A stretch of 64,000 nt of DNA from Curvibacter sp. (GTDB lineage Bacteria > Pseudomonadota > Gammaproteobacteria > Burkholderiales > Burkholderiaceae_C), in assembly GCA_004293725.1 (NCBI GenBank), contig REAW01000006.1, positions 186,001 through 250,000 of the forward strand, given 5' to 3'. Positions 33,691-42,405 of the stretch are shown piece after piece (positions within the stretch are counted from its first letter, which is position 1; every line of letters starts with the position of its first letter). The translations under genes were made by a program, and so were the position numbers. Under the pieces are notes generated by a model that was given only the letters and a program-made list of their open reading frames with translations, made no database searches and was not told the DNA's origin.

Positions 33691-34851
33691 TCAATCGGCT
33701 ACCTCCACGCGGTTGCGCCCAGCGGCTTTGGCTTTGTAAAGGGCGGTATCGGATCGGTTGACCACAGCTTCGGCAGAGGCGTCGGAGATCTGCGCTTCTG
33801 CCACGCCAATGCTCACCGTGATTTGCATCGCAGCCTTTGCGGTTGCGATGTGCAATGCAGCAATTCGATCACCTATTCTGCGGGACTGAGCGACCGCTCC
33901 CTCGATGCTGGTCATGGGCATAAGGAACAAAAACTCTTCACCTCCCATGCGCGCCAGCGTGTCTGTACGCCGCTGGCCAGCCTGCAGCTCCCGGGCAACC
34001 GCACACAGCACTTGATCTCCAACTGCGTGGCCGTGGGTGTCATTGACCGCCTTGAAGTGGTCCAGGTCCAGCATGACGACGGCGTAACCGTGCCCACTGC
34101 GCTGGAAGCGGGCATGCTCTTCTTCCAGGCGGCGTATGGCCACGCGGCGGTTGGCCAGCCCAGTGAGCTGGTCGGTGTCGGAGAGGCTGCGCAAGCGCTC
34201 GGTCATTGCGCCAATGACCATACTGGCCAGCGAAAAATTAAAGGCACCCAGGACCACCAGGAAGATCACGGTCGCGATCAGGTCAAATTCGGTTCCACGG
34301 TCAAAGCTGACCGTGTCCGAATCAGTGCCCAGCAGCACAAGTGCTGCCCGTATCCAAAACAAACCCATCACCAGTATGGCGGGTGCAATCATCACCAGCA
34401 TGATGACCCGTGAAACGCTGGCGTTGCCTGTGGCCCACCGGGCCATACGCCAACCGGTTGCTGCCAGTGGCCAACTGGCGATCGCCGCGAACAGGCAAAC
34501 CCGCAGGGTGTTGGTAAAGTCACCATGGCCCCGCAGTACTTCAATCAATAGCAGGCCCAGCAGCAGGTATAAAAAATCCCAGCGTCGCGCAGTGTGTCCG
34601 GCAAACTCGTCCACCCCTCGCTGCAGCAACACAAATGCGCCAACAATCATGAAGTTGGTGAGCAAATTGCGAGGGACCGGCAAGGGCAGCGTGTTGAAGA
34701 AAACCAGCGCAGTGCCCACTGCTAAAAAAAACCAACCGGCAGACCACAGCAGCGCGACCTCGCGCTTGAGTTGAAAACGCAAGCCCAGCACCAACCAGGC
34801 CGTGGCGTAGATGACCAACTGCACCGACAAGCTCGCCATCAAATGATTCAA
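33691..34851 (-). CDS. Membrane diguanylate cyclase (GGDEF)
   Basis: About 386 residues. I chose the TTG at 34851 because AAGGAGG lies seven bases upstream; the frame is open to 34986 but that part lacks a ribosome site. The N-terminal 210 residues hold six to seven membrane helices. The C-terminal GGDEF domain starts DTDQLTGLANRR and has the active-site GGEEF, LDLDHFKAVNDTHGHAVGDQ and SIGVAEAQ. An RRTD five residues before GGEEF matches the inhibitory RxxD site, so the enzyme is likely active and feedback-inhibited by cyclic di-GMP. It is divergent (about 175 bp) from the sulfite-oxidase-fold/hybrid-kinase pair. Confidence 0.88.
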   Translation of the reverse strand: MNHLMASLSVQLVIYATAWLVLGLRFQLKREVALLWSAGWFFLAVGTALVFFNTLPLPVPRNLLTNFMIVGAFVLLQRGVDEFAGHTARRWDFLYLLLGLLLIEVLRGHGDFTNTLRVCLFAAIASWPLAATGWRMARWATGNASVSRVIMLVMIAPAILVMGLFWIRAALVLLGTDSDTVSFDRGTEFDLIATVIFLVVLGAFNFSLASMVIGAMTERLRSLSDTDQLTGLANRRVAIRRLEEEHARFQRSGHGYAVVMLDLDHFKAVNDTHGHAVGDQVLCAVARELQAGQRRTDTLARMGGEEFLFLMPMTSIEGAVAQSRRIGDRIAALHIATAKAAMQITVSIGVAEAQISDASAEAVVNRSDTALYKAKAAGRNRVEVAD

Positions 34852-35027
34852 AGCGCTGCCTCCTTTTTGAATCTTACAACGCCGCGCCAAACTAGGTTCC
34901 AGCTCTGACTCGGATTTGCTGGCAAACAGCATGGGCAGCGAACTGCTCCGTCTGACAGCAAAAAAGTCTTGACTTACTTCTGGCAATCGAGAAACTAGTC
35001 ACTCCTTCGTTACATAGGGAGCGACTA

Positions 35028-35540
35028 GTGAGACATTTCGTTCGTCAACTCATCCAAGCCAGCGCCGCTGCCGTCTTAGTCAGCGCAATGCTGCCTGCAG
35101 CGGCTTTGCAACCAACCAAGGGCAAAGTCATCCTGACCATCTCCGGCAAAGTGGGTGAAAGAAATGCGGGTCCCAATGCCGAGTTCGACTTGGAAATGTT
35201 GGAAAAACTGCCCCAACGCACCTACACCACCCAAACCCCGTGGGAGAAGCAGCCGATCAAGTTCACAGGTCCTTTGTTGCGCGACGTTTTGGCCGCTGTC
35301 AAGGCCAGCGGGACCACCCTCAAAGCTGCCGCTTTGAATGACTTTAAGACGGACATTCCCGTTCAAGACACCACGAAATACGACATGTTGCTGGCCCACA
35401 GAATGAATGGGGAACTCATCCCGGTGCGTACCAAGGGGCCGCTGTTTATTGTGTACCCCTACGACACCAAACCGGAACTTCAAAACAATACCTTCTACGA
35501 GCGCTCGGCTTGGCAACTCAAGTCGATTGACGTGCAGTAG
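35028..35540 (+). CDS. Periplasmic sulfite-oxidase-fold (molybdopterin-binding-like) protein, copy B
   Basis: 170 residues with a GTG start preceded by AGGGAG. Signal peptide residues 1-25 (ending LPAAALQ). The mature part is clearly paralogous to copy A at 11539-12051: KVILTISGKVGERN, DLEMLEKLPQRTYTTQTPW, FTGPLLRDVLAAVKASGTT, RTKGPLFIVYPYD and RSAWQL. Like copy A it has no cysteine, so the molybdenum ligand of true sulfite oxidases is missing. The hybrid kinase gene starts 6 bp after its stop. It may present a periplasmic ligand or interact with the kinase's sensor region. Confidence 0.8.
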   Translation: MRHFVRQLIQASAAAVLVSAMLPAAALQPTKGKVILTISGKVGERNAGPNAEFDLEMLEKLPQRTYTTQTPWEKQPIKFTGPLLRDVLAAVKASGTTLKAAALNDFKTDIPVQDTTKYDMLLAHRMNGELIPVRTKGPLFIVYPYDTKPELQNNTFYERSAWQLKSIDVQ

Positions 35541-35546
35541 CGGGGT

Positions 35547-37451
35547 ATGTCGCCCCGCAAAGACAGCCGACGCTATTTGCTATGGCTGTCGCTAGTGACT
35601 GCGGTCATGGCTTGCGCCATGGCCGCTCTCTTGGTGCTTCAAGTGAACCAAGGCGCTGCTATTCGTAAAAGCCAGGCGGAACAGGTAGATGCCCTTTCCT
35701 ATGTCGCTTTTCAGTTAGATCGGGAATACCTGCGCTTGCGGCACACGCTGGATATTGCGGTCAATGGAAAAGCGGCCCCGGATCTCGACAACCTGGTTTT
35801 GCGTTACGACATTTTCGTGAGTCGCATTGCGTTGGTGCGCGACGGACCTACCGGCAGCCTGATGCATGACCTGCCCATCTACAACAAAGCCATGGAGCAG
35901 CTCAACGGCTTCGTGCGCCTGGCAGACCCCATTTTTGCAAAAAACCCTGTGCAGGTCTCTGCGCTAGGTGGCTTGCAAGAGCCACTCAACAGCATGGGCA
36001 TAGATGTGCAGGAGTTTGCCGCCAAAGCCAGCAACTTGGTGTCTAACCAACTCACGGCCCAAAACGGCGCTTTACTCGTACAAAGTAACAAGGTCATTTG
36101 GCTGAATCTTGCCCAGCTCCTCATGTTGCTTGGGGCAGCAGCAGCCATCTTTGTGCGCCATAAACGGCAAGAACAAGAACGCCTTGCGCTAGAACAACTC
36201 ACCCACGAACTGCGAGAGGCTACGGTCTTGGCGGAGAGTGCCAACCGCAGCAAAAGCCAGTTTCTGTCCAATATGAGCCACGAGTTGCGCACGCCATTCA
36301 ATGGCATGTTGGGCATGCTGGGACTACTGGAAGAAACCCCTCTGTCTAGCCAGCAAGCCGACTACATCAAGGTGGCGCAATCCTCGGGAGAGCATTTGCT
36401 GTCGGTGCTCAACGACATTTTGGATGTATCCGCGCTAGAGGCCGGCAAAATGGCCATCAGCCCCGCTGCGGTGTGTTTGCCACAGCTGCTGGACGAAGTG
36501 GATGCGCTGATGCAGACCCAAGCCCATGCCAAGAAACTGCAGTTCAGCGTCAACCGCCCCGCATACATGCCGCAATGGGTCAATACCGACAGCAAGCGGG
36601 TCAAGCAGATCCTGTTCAACCTGATCAACAACGCAATCAAGTTCACGGAGCGCGGCTCCATCAGCCTGGCCATCTCCAGCACGCCCAGCTCCACCCAGCC
36701 GGCACGTTTTGATTTTTCATGCGCGATAACAGATACCGGCATTGGCATGTCGGCCGAAGGCCTGGGCAAGCTGTTCCAGCGTTTCCAGCAAATTGACGAT
36801 AGCACCAATCGCAAGTACGCGGGAAGCGGTTTGGGACTGGAGATATCACGCACCTTGGCGCGCAATATGGGGGGCGACATTACGGTAACAAGCACGGTTG
36901 GCCAAGGCTCCACCTTCACATTAACTTTGCCCCTGGACTCCATCACAGCGCCTGCCCTAGAACGACAGGCCTCCTCAGCACTGGCAACCCCGCGGGCACA
37001 GACCAACCCGCCTCGCCCTACGCCTGCCCTTGCCACAGCGGAGCCTTCCGCTCCTGCCCCCACCTTGGGCGCAGCGCAGCCGCGCGTATTGGTTGTGGAA
37101 GACCATCCAGTCAATCAAAAGCTGGTGGGGGCCTTGCTCAAGAGATTCCATTGCCACGCCACGTTTTGCGAAGACGGACAGCAGTCGCTAGACACCATGG
37201 CGACCGCAGACTTTGATTTGGTACTCATGGATATCAATATGCCCGTCATGGATGGTCTGGCCGCAACCCGAGGTATACGTGCCATGCCGAGCCCCAAGGG
37301 TCAGGTGCCTATCATCGTCATGACCGCCGATGTCATGAACGAGGCACGCCAGCAGTCTTTAGACGCAGGCGCCACCGACTTTCTGTCAAAACCGGTCAAT
37401 GCAGCGCTATTTCGAGAAACCATGCAGAAGTACATCACGCTGCCAGAATAA
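35547..37451 (+). CDS. Hybrid sensor histidine kinase with receiver domain
   Basis: 634 residues. Membrane helix 1 (residues 11-33), a periplasmic helical sensor of about 150 residues, helix 2 (183-203), then a HisKA dimerisation domain with the phospho-accepting His245 in SNMSHELRTPFNGMLGML. The ATPase domain shows NLINNAIKFTERG, DTGIGM and GSGLGLEISRTLARNMGGDI. After a Pro/Ala-rich linker (about residues 470-510) comes a receiver domain (RVLVVEDHPVNQKL) with the acceptor Asp562 in LMDINMPVMDG. No separate output domain or HPt is encoded nearby, so the signal must leave through another protein. Co-transcribed with sulfite-oxidase-fold copy B. Confidence 0.9.
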   Translation: MSPRKDSRRYLLWLSLVTAVMACAMAALLVLQVNQGAAIRKSQAEQVDALSYVAFQLDREYLRLRHTLDIAVNGKAAPDLDNLVLRYDIFVSRIALVRDGPTGSLMHDLPIYNKAMEQLNGFVRLADPIFAKNPVQVSALGGLQEPLNSMGIDVQEFAAKASNLVSNQLTAQNGALLVQSNKVIWLNLAQLLMLLGAAAAIFVRHKRQEQERLALEQLTHELREATVLAESANRSKSQFLSNMSHELRTPFNGMLGMLGLLEETPLSSQQADYIKVAQSSGEHLLSVLNDILDVSALEAGKMAISPAAVCLPQLLDEVDALMQTQAHAKKLQFSVNRPAYMPQWVNTDSKRVKQILFNLINNAIKFTERGSISLAISSTPSSTQPARFDFSCAITDTGIGMSAEGLGKLFQRFQQIDDSTNRKYAGSGLGLEISRTLARNMGGDITVTSTVGQGSTFTLTLPLDSITAPALERQASSALATPRAQTNPPRPTPALATAEPSAPAPTLGAAQPRVLVVEDHPVNQKLVGALLKRFHCHATFCEDGQQSLDTMATADFDLVLMDINMPVMDGLAATRGIRAMPSPKGQVPIIVMTADVMNEARQQSLDAGATDFLSKPVNAALFRETMQKYITLPE

Positions 37452-37458
37452 GCGCTGC

Positions 37459-37506
37459 GCTACAGCGCTACAGCGCTACAGCGCTACAGCGCTACAGCGC
37501 TACAGC
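37459..37506. repeat. Tandem octamer repeat, six copies of GCTACAGC
   Basis: Six perfect head-to-tail copies of the 8-bp unit GCTACAGC begin eight bases after the hybrid kinase stop codon. The array also creates overlapping AGCGCT palindromes. A unit length not divisible by three and perfect copies are typical of slippage-prone tracts. It lies outside any frame I accept, between the kinase gene and the ligase gene (start 37667). Confidence 0.9.
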
Positions 37507-37666
37507 GTGACTTGTACAGCCCTTACCATTGGCGCGCGGCAACCCGCCGCGTCAGTCCACTTGCCATGCACTTTCTGGTTTTCTTGTACACCACCAACCC
37601 GGGCCGGACATGGGATCCGTTTGCTTTGTGGAGCGCGTTGACCGGCACCCTGCCAACCCCACGCAA

Positions 37667-39190
37667 ATGAACGTGCGGAATCATCTCGCTTTTCAACCGG
37701 TCGCCGCGGTGTCTTGGGGCTTGGCGGCATGGGCGGGCTTGACGGTCCTGGCCATCGTTATACCTTGGTTGAGTCCCATCACCTGGGGTCCTAACCATGA
37801 GATGGTGCAACGATTGATATCGGCAAGCTGCGGCGCCATCCTGCTGGTCAGCTGGATGGGCTTTGGCGATCGGCTGCATGCCCGCGCACTGGCCTTGACA
37901 ATGGCCTGGGGCTTGTTGGTGGCTGCCTTGCTAAGCGCCGTTACCGGCGTATTGCAGTACTTTGGCGCCGAAGGCATGCTGCTCTACGACTGGATCAGTG
38001 CGTCCAAGCCGGGCCAAGCCTATGCCAACCTTCGCCAACGTAACCAGTTTGCATCGCTCACCTCGCTGGGCTTGGTCGCGCTGTTGTACTTGGTTACTAC
38101 GCCTGCGGCGGGACCCGAGAGGCGAGCCACTTTTCTCAAGATGTGTGGGGTAGTCGCCGTGGTCATTCTGGCCGTGGGCAATGCGGCCAGCAGTTCACGC
38201 ACGGGCGTGCTGCAGTGGCTGGGTCTGCTGGCGTTGGCATGGGTCTGGGGACGCCCACGGCAACGCAGCGTGCTCGGCTGGATGCTGCTCGCAGTGGGCA
38301 TGTACCTGGCTGCCGCCGGCGCACTGCCACAACTCCTGCAGGCATCAATCGGTGAAATGGGGTCTGGAGCCCTGCAACGCTTTCAACAAGACTCGGGTTG
38401 CGGGGACCGCAGCATTCTGTGGAGCAACGTACTCGAACTCATCGCCCACAAACCCTGGCTGGGCTGGGGCTGGGGTGAGCTCAAGTTTGCGCACTTCATC
38501 ACGCCCTACCAGGGCGAGCGTTTTTGCGAGCTGTTGGATAACGCGCACAACCTGCCACTGCACCTGGCCGTGGAGCTGGGCATTCCTGCCGCGGTGCTCC
38601 TGTGTGGCGGCGCCCTCTGCGCACTGGTGTGGGCCAAGCCGTGGCGCGACACAGACCCTGCGCGGCAGATGGCATGGGCGGGCTTGGCCACCATTGCGTT
38701 GCACAGCCTGCTGGAGTACCCGCTGTGGTACGGGCCATTCCAACTGGCCACATTGCTCTGCTTGTGGCTGTTGTGGCGTACACGGCGGAGTGCACTGGCT
38801 ACGTCGCCAACCAGCGGGCAGGTGCGGTTGAGCGTGCTGGCCGCCTCGGGGGTTCTGTGCGTGGTGGCCTACGTGGGCTGGGACTATTGGCGCGTCGGTC
38901 AGTTATTTTTGCCCCAAAGTTACCGGGCCGAGGCGTACCGCGAAGACACGATGGCCAAGGCCCAGCGTTCCTTGCTGTTCCGTGACATGGTGCGTTTTGC
39001 CCGCGTAACCACCACCACCCCTACCCTGGAGAACGCCGCAAGTCTGTACGCGGATGCCCTGCAAACCTTGCACTATTCGCCCGAACCCCGGGTGATAGGC
39101 GCGCTCCTGGAAAGCGCCCGCTTGCTGGGCCAGGAGAGCACGGCCACCGAACACATCCGCCGCCAGTGGCTGGCCAACTATGGCAAGTGA
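37667..39190 (+). CDS. PglL-type O-oligosaccharyltransferase / Wzy-family polymerase-ligase
   Basis: 507 residues from the ATG at 37667; the frame is open from 37529 but there is no ribosome site there. It has about 12 hydrophobic helices. The periplasmic loop with LIAHKPWLGWGWGELKFAHF and LDNAHNLPLHLAVELGIPAA is the Wzy_C / O-antigen ligase signature, with the His of AHNLPLHL; the N-terminal PGQAYANLRQRNQFASLTSL is typical of PglL proteins. The C-terminal 110 residues are soluble. Such enzymes move lipid-linked glycans to pilin or other proteins, or to lipid A. No sugar-synthesis genes are nearby. The role in protein glycosylation is inferred from the PglL-like N-terminus. Confidence 0.8.
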   Translation: MNVRNHLAFQPVAAVSWGLAAWAGLTVLAIVIPWLSPITWGPNHEMVQRLISASCGAILLVSWMGFGDRLHARALALTMAWGLLVAALLSAVTGVLQYFGAEGMLLYDWISASKPGQAYANLRQRNQFASLTSLGLVALLYLVTTPAAGPERRATFLKMCGVVAVVILAVGNAASSSRTGVLQWLGLLALAWVWGRPRQRSVLGWMLLAVGMYLAAAGALPQLLQASIGEMGSGALQRFQQDSGCGDRSILWSNVLELIAHKPWLGWGWGELKFAHFITPYQGERFCELLDNAHNLPLHLAVELGIPAAVLLCGGALCALVWAKPWRDTDPARQMAWAGLATIALHSLLEYPLWYGPFQLATLLCLWLLWRTRRSALATSPTSGQVRLSVLAASGVLCVVAYVGWDYWRVGQLFLPQSYRAEAYREDTMAKAQRSLLFRDMVRFARVTTTTPTLENAASLYADALQTLHYSPEPRVIGALLESARLLGQESTATEHIRRQWLANYGK

Positions 39191-39207
39191 CGGGGCGAGG
39201 AACCTTG

Positions 39208-39250
39208 ATTTGCTATAAATTTTATAGCTTTTGACGCAATCTAGCGGCCA
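39208..39250 (+). repeat. Dispersed intergenic repeat, copy 6
   Basis: TTTGCTATAAATTTTATAGC followed by TTTTGACGCAATCTAGCGGC. The left part is a perfect CTATAAA/TTTATAG hairpin. It sits between the ends of two convergent genes and includes the stop codon of the exonuclease gene. Confidence 0.6.
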
Positions 39251-39897
39251 GCGCGTGGCAACCAACGGTGCTGCTTGGCCAAGCGCTCCATGCTGGCCCA
39301 GTTGCTGCATTGCGCCCGGACTTTGGGCCAGATGAACTGGAGCAGCTCGCATTCCGCCAGCGTATCCGCAGCCGCCTGATGGCGAACTGCGCACTGAATG
39401 CCAAAGTGGGCCATCCAGTCATCCAGCGCATGGGCATCCACGCCTTCACAGGTTATCGCGCAAAGATGGTCGATATCGACCCAGGGGTTAGGCAGGGTCT
39501 GACCCAGATACTTGCGGCTGTAACGTTGGATCATTCCCTGGTCAAAGGCCGCATGAAACGCCAACAAAGGTGCGTTGCCGACGTACGCTGCAAAGGATTG
39601 CATGGCCAGCACAGGGCTCAAGCCTTCGCGTTGCTGTTGGGCGCCGATGCCGTGCAACAGAATGTTCTCCTTGTTGGAAACTTCGTCCTGGCCTAGCACC
39701 ACTTCAAAACTGTCGCCCAGTTGTACACCCAACGTTCCTTTGTCCCAGTCCACCTGCATCGCAATGGCTGCAATTGCCAGCAGGCGGTCCGACTGGATAT
39801 TCAGGCCACTGGTCTCCACGTCCAGCATGATCCAGCGGGTCGGCTCCGGCGAGTCGCTGCCGGAAATGGCATTTTTTAACCGCGCGATCCAGGACAT
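39241..39897 (-). CDS. DnaQ-like 3'-5' exonuclease (DEDD family)
   Basis: 218 residues. Exo I is MLDVETSGLN (Asp and Glu metal ligands), Exo II lies in LLAFHAAFDQGMIQRY, and Exo III is RHQAAADTLAECELL with the His-x4-Asp of the DEDDh type. The DALDDWMAHFGI stretch is typical. In related genomes it is found next to the DUF294 protein near acetate-uptake genes; here its start lies 3 bp from the DUF294 stop. It is probably a nucleic-acid trimming enzyme, though homologues in signalling contexts may degrade small RNAs or nucleotides. It ends within repeat copy 6. Confidence 0.85.
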   Translation of the reverse strand: MSWIARLKNAISGSDSPEPTRWIMLDVETSGLNIQSDRLLAIAAIAMQVDWDKGTLGVQLGDSFEVVLGQDEVSNKENILLHGIGAQQQREGLSPVLAMQSFAAYVGNAPLLAFHAAFDQGMIQRYSRKYLGQTLPNPWVDIDHLCAITCEGVDAHALDDWMAHFGIQCAVRHQAAADTLAECELLQFIWPKVRAQCSNWASMERLAKQHRWLPRAGR

Positions 39898-39899
39898 GG

Positions 39900-41813
39900 C
39901 TAACGCTCGTAATCCAGTTGCAGTCGCTGTTGCAGCCGATGCGCCACCTTGATGGACTCGCGCAGAATGCGACGATCAATATCATTCAGGCCGGCAACCT
40001 GTATCTCATTGGGCGGCGCTTCGCTTTCATCGCTTTGCAGTTGGATGCGCAGGCGCAGCATCTGCAGGAACTCAAAGCCAGTCACCCATGCGTCGTACTC
40101 AGTTTTTGCAAGCTTCAGCAAGAGTCCAACAGCCTCCAGGCGACGTTGGGTATTTGTTTCCTGAACACCATTTGCCAGGCTGTAGATGCGGGCAGCATCC
40201 ACAAAGATGGCGGTTCCACGCAGTTTCAGATCCAGCATGCCCCTTGCGTCATTGTCAATGGCGCCGCGCCAATTCAACGGTGCTGTGCGTGTGAGCGCAT
40301 TGAGCGCCATTTGCTTCAGAAACCGGGGTGTTGTACTGGCGCTCGGCCGCACACTGTCCCTGAGCGCGTGCGCAAGGGAATGATCCCCAGCCAGGGGCCT
40401 GAAATCAAAATAGATGGACGCATTGAGCAAGTGCTCAGGCGAGCCTTGTGCAATCCATTGGTGAAAGCGCTCGCGCCATTCGTCAAGCGTCAGGCAGCAT
40501 GCCTCTTCACCGGCCATGATGCCGCCCTTGCAAAGCGGAAAACCACAGGTCTCCAATGCAAGGTTAACCGCCCGCGCAAAAGCACGAACGGCTTTGCGGG
40601 TCTCGGGATGCATACCATTGGCAAGGATGAGCGCGTTGTCCTGGTCGGTTGCAATGGTTTGTTCATCACGCCCTTCGGACCCCAGGCAGAGCCAGCACAT
40701 TTGCTTCAGATCAACGCCATGCACTTCGGCTTGTAGATGTATCAGCCGCTCGGTCAGCACATCATTCAGATGGCTGATCATGGTGGTCAGTTGCCGCGCC
40801 TGCACCCCCTGTCCCAACAGGCTGCGGGTCAGACGACGGATACCTTTGGATGCCACCTGCAGCTCACCAACATCTCTGGCGCAGCGCAATTCGGTGCTCA
40901 CACCTTTGAGGCTTTGGCGCTGCATGGCAAAGAGATCCCGTTCAGACACCAAACCCACTGCAGCGCCATTGCGGGTCACCGGCACATGGCGAATCCCATG
41001 GCGCGACATCAGCAATGCCGCGTCCTGTGCGGTGTGGTCTGCCGTCAGGGTCAAAACCGGATGCACCATGACTTGTTGAATGGGCGTTTCCAGAGCCACG
41101 CTAGGTAGCGTGACACGGCTCAGAATGTCATTTCGCGTCAGAATTCCCAGCGGCAGCCCGGCGCTATCAACAACCAGCATCGAGCCGATCCGTGCGCCGT
41201 GCATGGTTTGCAGCGCCTCTCTGAGCGGTGTGTTTGCTGTGCAACTCACCGGCTGCCTGGTGATCAGGCTGGCCAACGGCGAGTCCAGCGTTTGCTGGGT
41301 CATGGCATGGGTTGCAAATGCTTCTTGCAAGGCCTTGCGGGAGAGGTTTAAAAAACTGGTGGCCCGTTGGGTCAGGTGCTCCGCAAAAGGCACACAGCGT
41401 TGCGCTAGCGCGTGCATGTCGGGCACCGGCAACGCAAGAATAAAGGTATCTGCGCATGCACGATAAGTGGCCGTTACGGCGCGGCCCGCAAAAGCCGCGC
41501 TGACCGGGAAGAGATCTCCCGCGTCATATTCAAAAGCGCCGAGTTGATCGGCCAAGCCACGGGTTCCGGTGACTGCGCCTTTGCGAATAAACAGCAGAGA
41601 CTTCACCGGGCCATCGGCAGGACCTAGGACTGGTTCGTCGGGCGCGAAATAAAGCTGGGTGCAGTGCGCAAGGAAGTACTCCACATCCGCGTCGCCCATC
41701 TGCGCAAACGGCGGATGCGCTACCAACTCCTGGCGAAAGTTGTGCATCAGACTGGGCGAGGGCGTTCGGCCTTTGGCAACGCCTGAGAGCGGATGTTTCG
41801 GAATTTCCATCAT
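39900..41813 (-). CDS. DUF294-type nucleotidyltransferase with cNMP-binding and CBS domains
   Basis: 637 residues from the ATG at 41813 (41810 is possible); the frame extends to 41966. Order: cyclic-nucleotide-binding-like beta barrel (LLFIRKGAVTGTRG, AGDLFPVSAAFAGR), two CBS domains (GARIGSMLVVDSAGLPLGIL, SRHGIRHVPVTRNGAAVGLV), then the DUF294 nucleotidyltransferase with LGSEGRDEQTIATDQDNALI, where the Gly-Ser and paired Asp form a GlnD-like active site, and a helical C-terminus. GlnD-like enzymes add UMP or AMP to a protein; the target here is unknown. It is co-transcribed with the exonuclease and divergent from the acetate-symporter operon. Confidence 0.88.
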   Translation of the reverse strand: MMEIPKHPLSGVAKGRTPSPSLMHNFRQELVAHPPFAQMGDADVEYFLAHCTQLYFAPDEPVLGPADGPVKSLLFIRKGAVTGTRGLADQLGAFEYDAGDLFPVSAAFAGRAVTATYRACADTFILALPVPDMHALAQRCVPFAEHLTQRATSFLNLSRKALQEAFATHAMTQQTLDSPLASLITRQPVSCTANTPLREALQTMHGARIGSMLVVDSAGLPLGILTRNDILSRVTLPSVALETPIQQVMVHPVLTLTADHTAQDAALLMSRHGIRHVPVTRNGAAVGLVSERDLFAMQRQSLKGVSTELRCARDVGELQVASKGIRRLTRSLLGQGVQARQLTTMISHLNDVLTERLIHLQAEVHGVDLKQMCWLCLGSEGRDEQTIATDQDNALILANGMHPETRKAVRAFARAVNLALETCGFPLCKGGIMAGEEACCLTLDEWRERFHQWIAQGSPEHLLNASIYFDFRPLAGDHSLAHALRDSVRPSASTTPRFLKQMALNALTRTAPLNWRGAIDNDARGMLDLKLRGTAIFVDAARIYSLANGVQETNTQRRLEAVGLLLKLAKTEYDAWVTGFEFLQMLRLRIQLQSDESEAPPNEIQVAGLNDIDRRILRESIKVAHRLQQRLQLDYER

Positions 41814-42108
41814 TCCAGTGTAGTGCTGGGGTTGCAATTCAGGCCCTGGAGCCTTAGGAGCGCGCGCTTTTTTTCTTAGGACTTTCCCTAACACAGCGAG
41901 GGATCGACCTTGATTGCGACACCCTTGTAACAGTAAGCACCGTGTCAGGCTATTCAAAACCCCCAATGAAGGCAGTCTGGCCTCAATGGAAGCCTTACTT
42001 CAATCTGACGCATTTGCTTCAAAGCCCCTAGTAGTTGTATGGGGTATGCGGCCGGTAGATTGATTCCTAGAATCCGCCGAATTGATCTTCATTAAGGAAT
42101 CAGAAACC
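41814..42108. promoter_or_regulatory. Divergent control region of the acetate-type uptake locus
   Basis: About 295 bp without a gene between the DUF294 gene (minus) and the small membrane protein gene (plus). It should carry both promoters. I see a G/T-rich stretch with AGTAGTTGTATGGGGTATGC near 42029-42048 followed by a TAGATTGA, which could be an activator site. An inverted AGGCAGTCTGGCCT-type element lies near 41971. None of these is strong enough to name a regulator. Confidence 0.4.
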
Positions 42109-42405
42109 ATGTTGTTGGCGGTCGTCATTGCAAAAAGTCTCATTGAGTTGTCGCTGATGTTCATTGTGGGCAGATTCCTTCTGGGGCTGCTGGCGGGACC
42201 CAAACGCGACAGCAATGTTTTCTGGCAGTTGTTGGACGTGGCGTCCAAGCCAGCCTTGTGGCTGACCCGCCGCATCAGCCCCAAGCTGATACTGGATCAG
42301 CACATTCCCTTGGCAGCAAGCAGCTGGTTGCTGATTGCTTGGGTGTTTCTTGTGCAGACGAAGATCGACATCTGCCTTTCCATGGGAGCAGGCGCATGTC
42401 AGTAG
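42109..42405 (+). CDS. Small membrane protein, unknown function
   Basis: 98 residues from the ATG at 42109, preceded by TTAAGGAATC. Two membrane helices (LLAVVIAKSLIELSLMFIVG near the start and LAASSWLLIAWVFLVQTKID near the end) flank a basic amphipathic middle (AGPKRDSNVFWQLLDVASKP, TRRISPK). The end has two cysteines (ICLSMGAGACQ). Its stop overlaps the start of the TPR gene by 10 bases, so the two are translationally coupled. It sits first in the symporter operon and may help assemble or regulate the transporter. Confidence 0.65.
   Translation: MLLAVVIAKSLIELSLMFIVGRFLLGLLAGPKRDSNVFWQLLDVASKPALWLTRRISPKLILDQHIPLAASSWLLIAWVFLVQTKIDICLSMGAGACQ

Noticed and set aside
37459..37506. CRISPR-like array
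   Set aside because: The 8-bp units are directly adjacent with no spacers; it is a simple tandem repeat.
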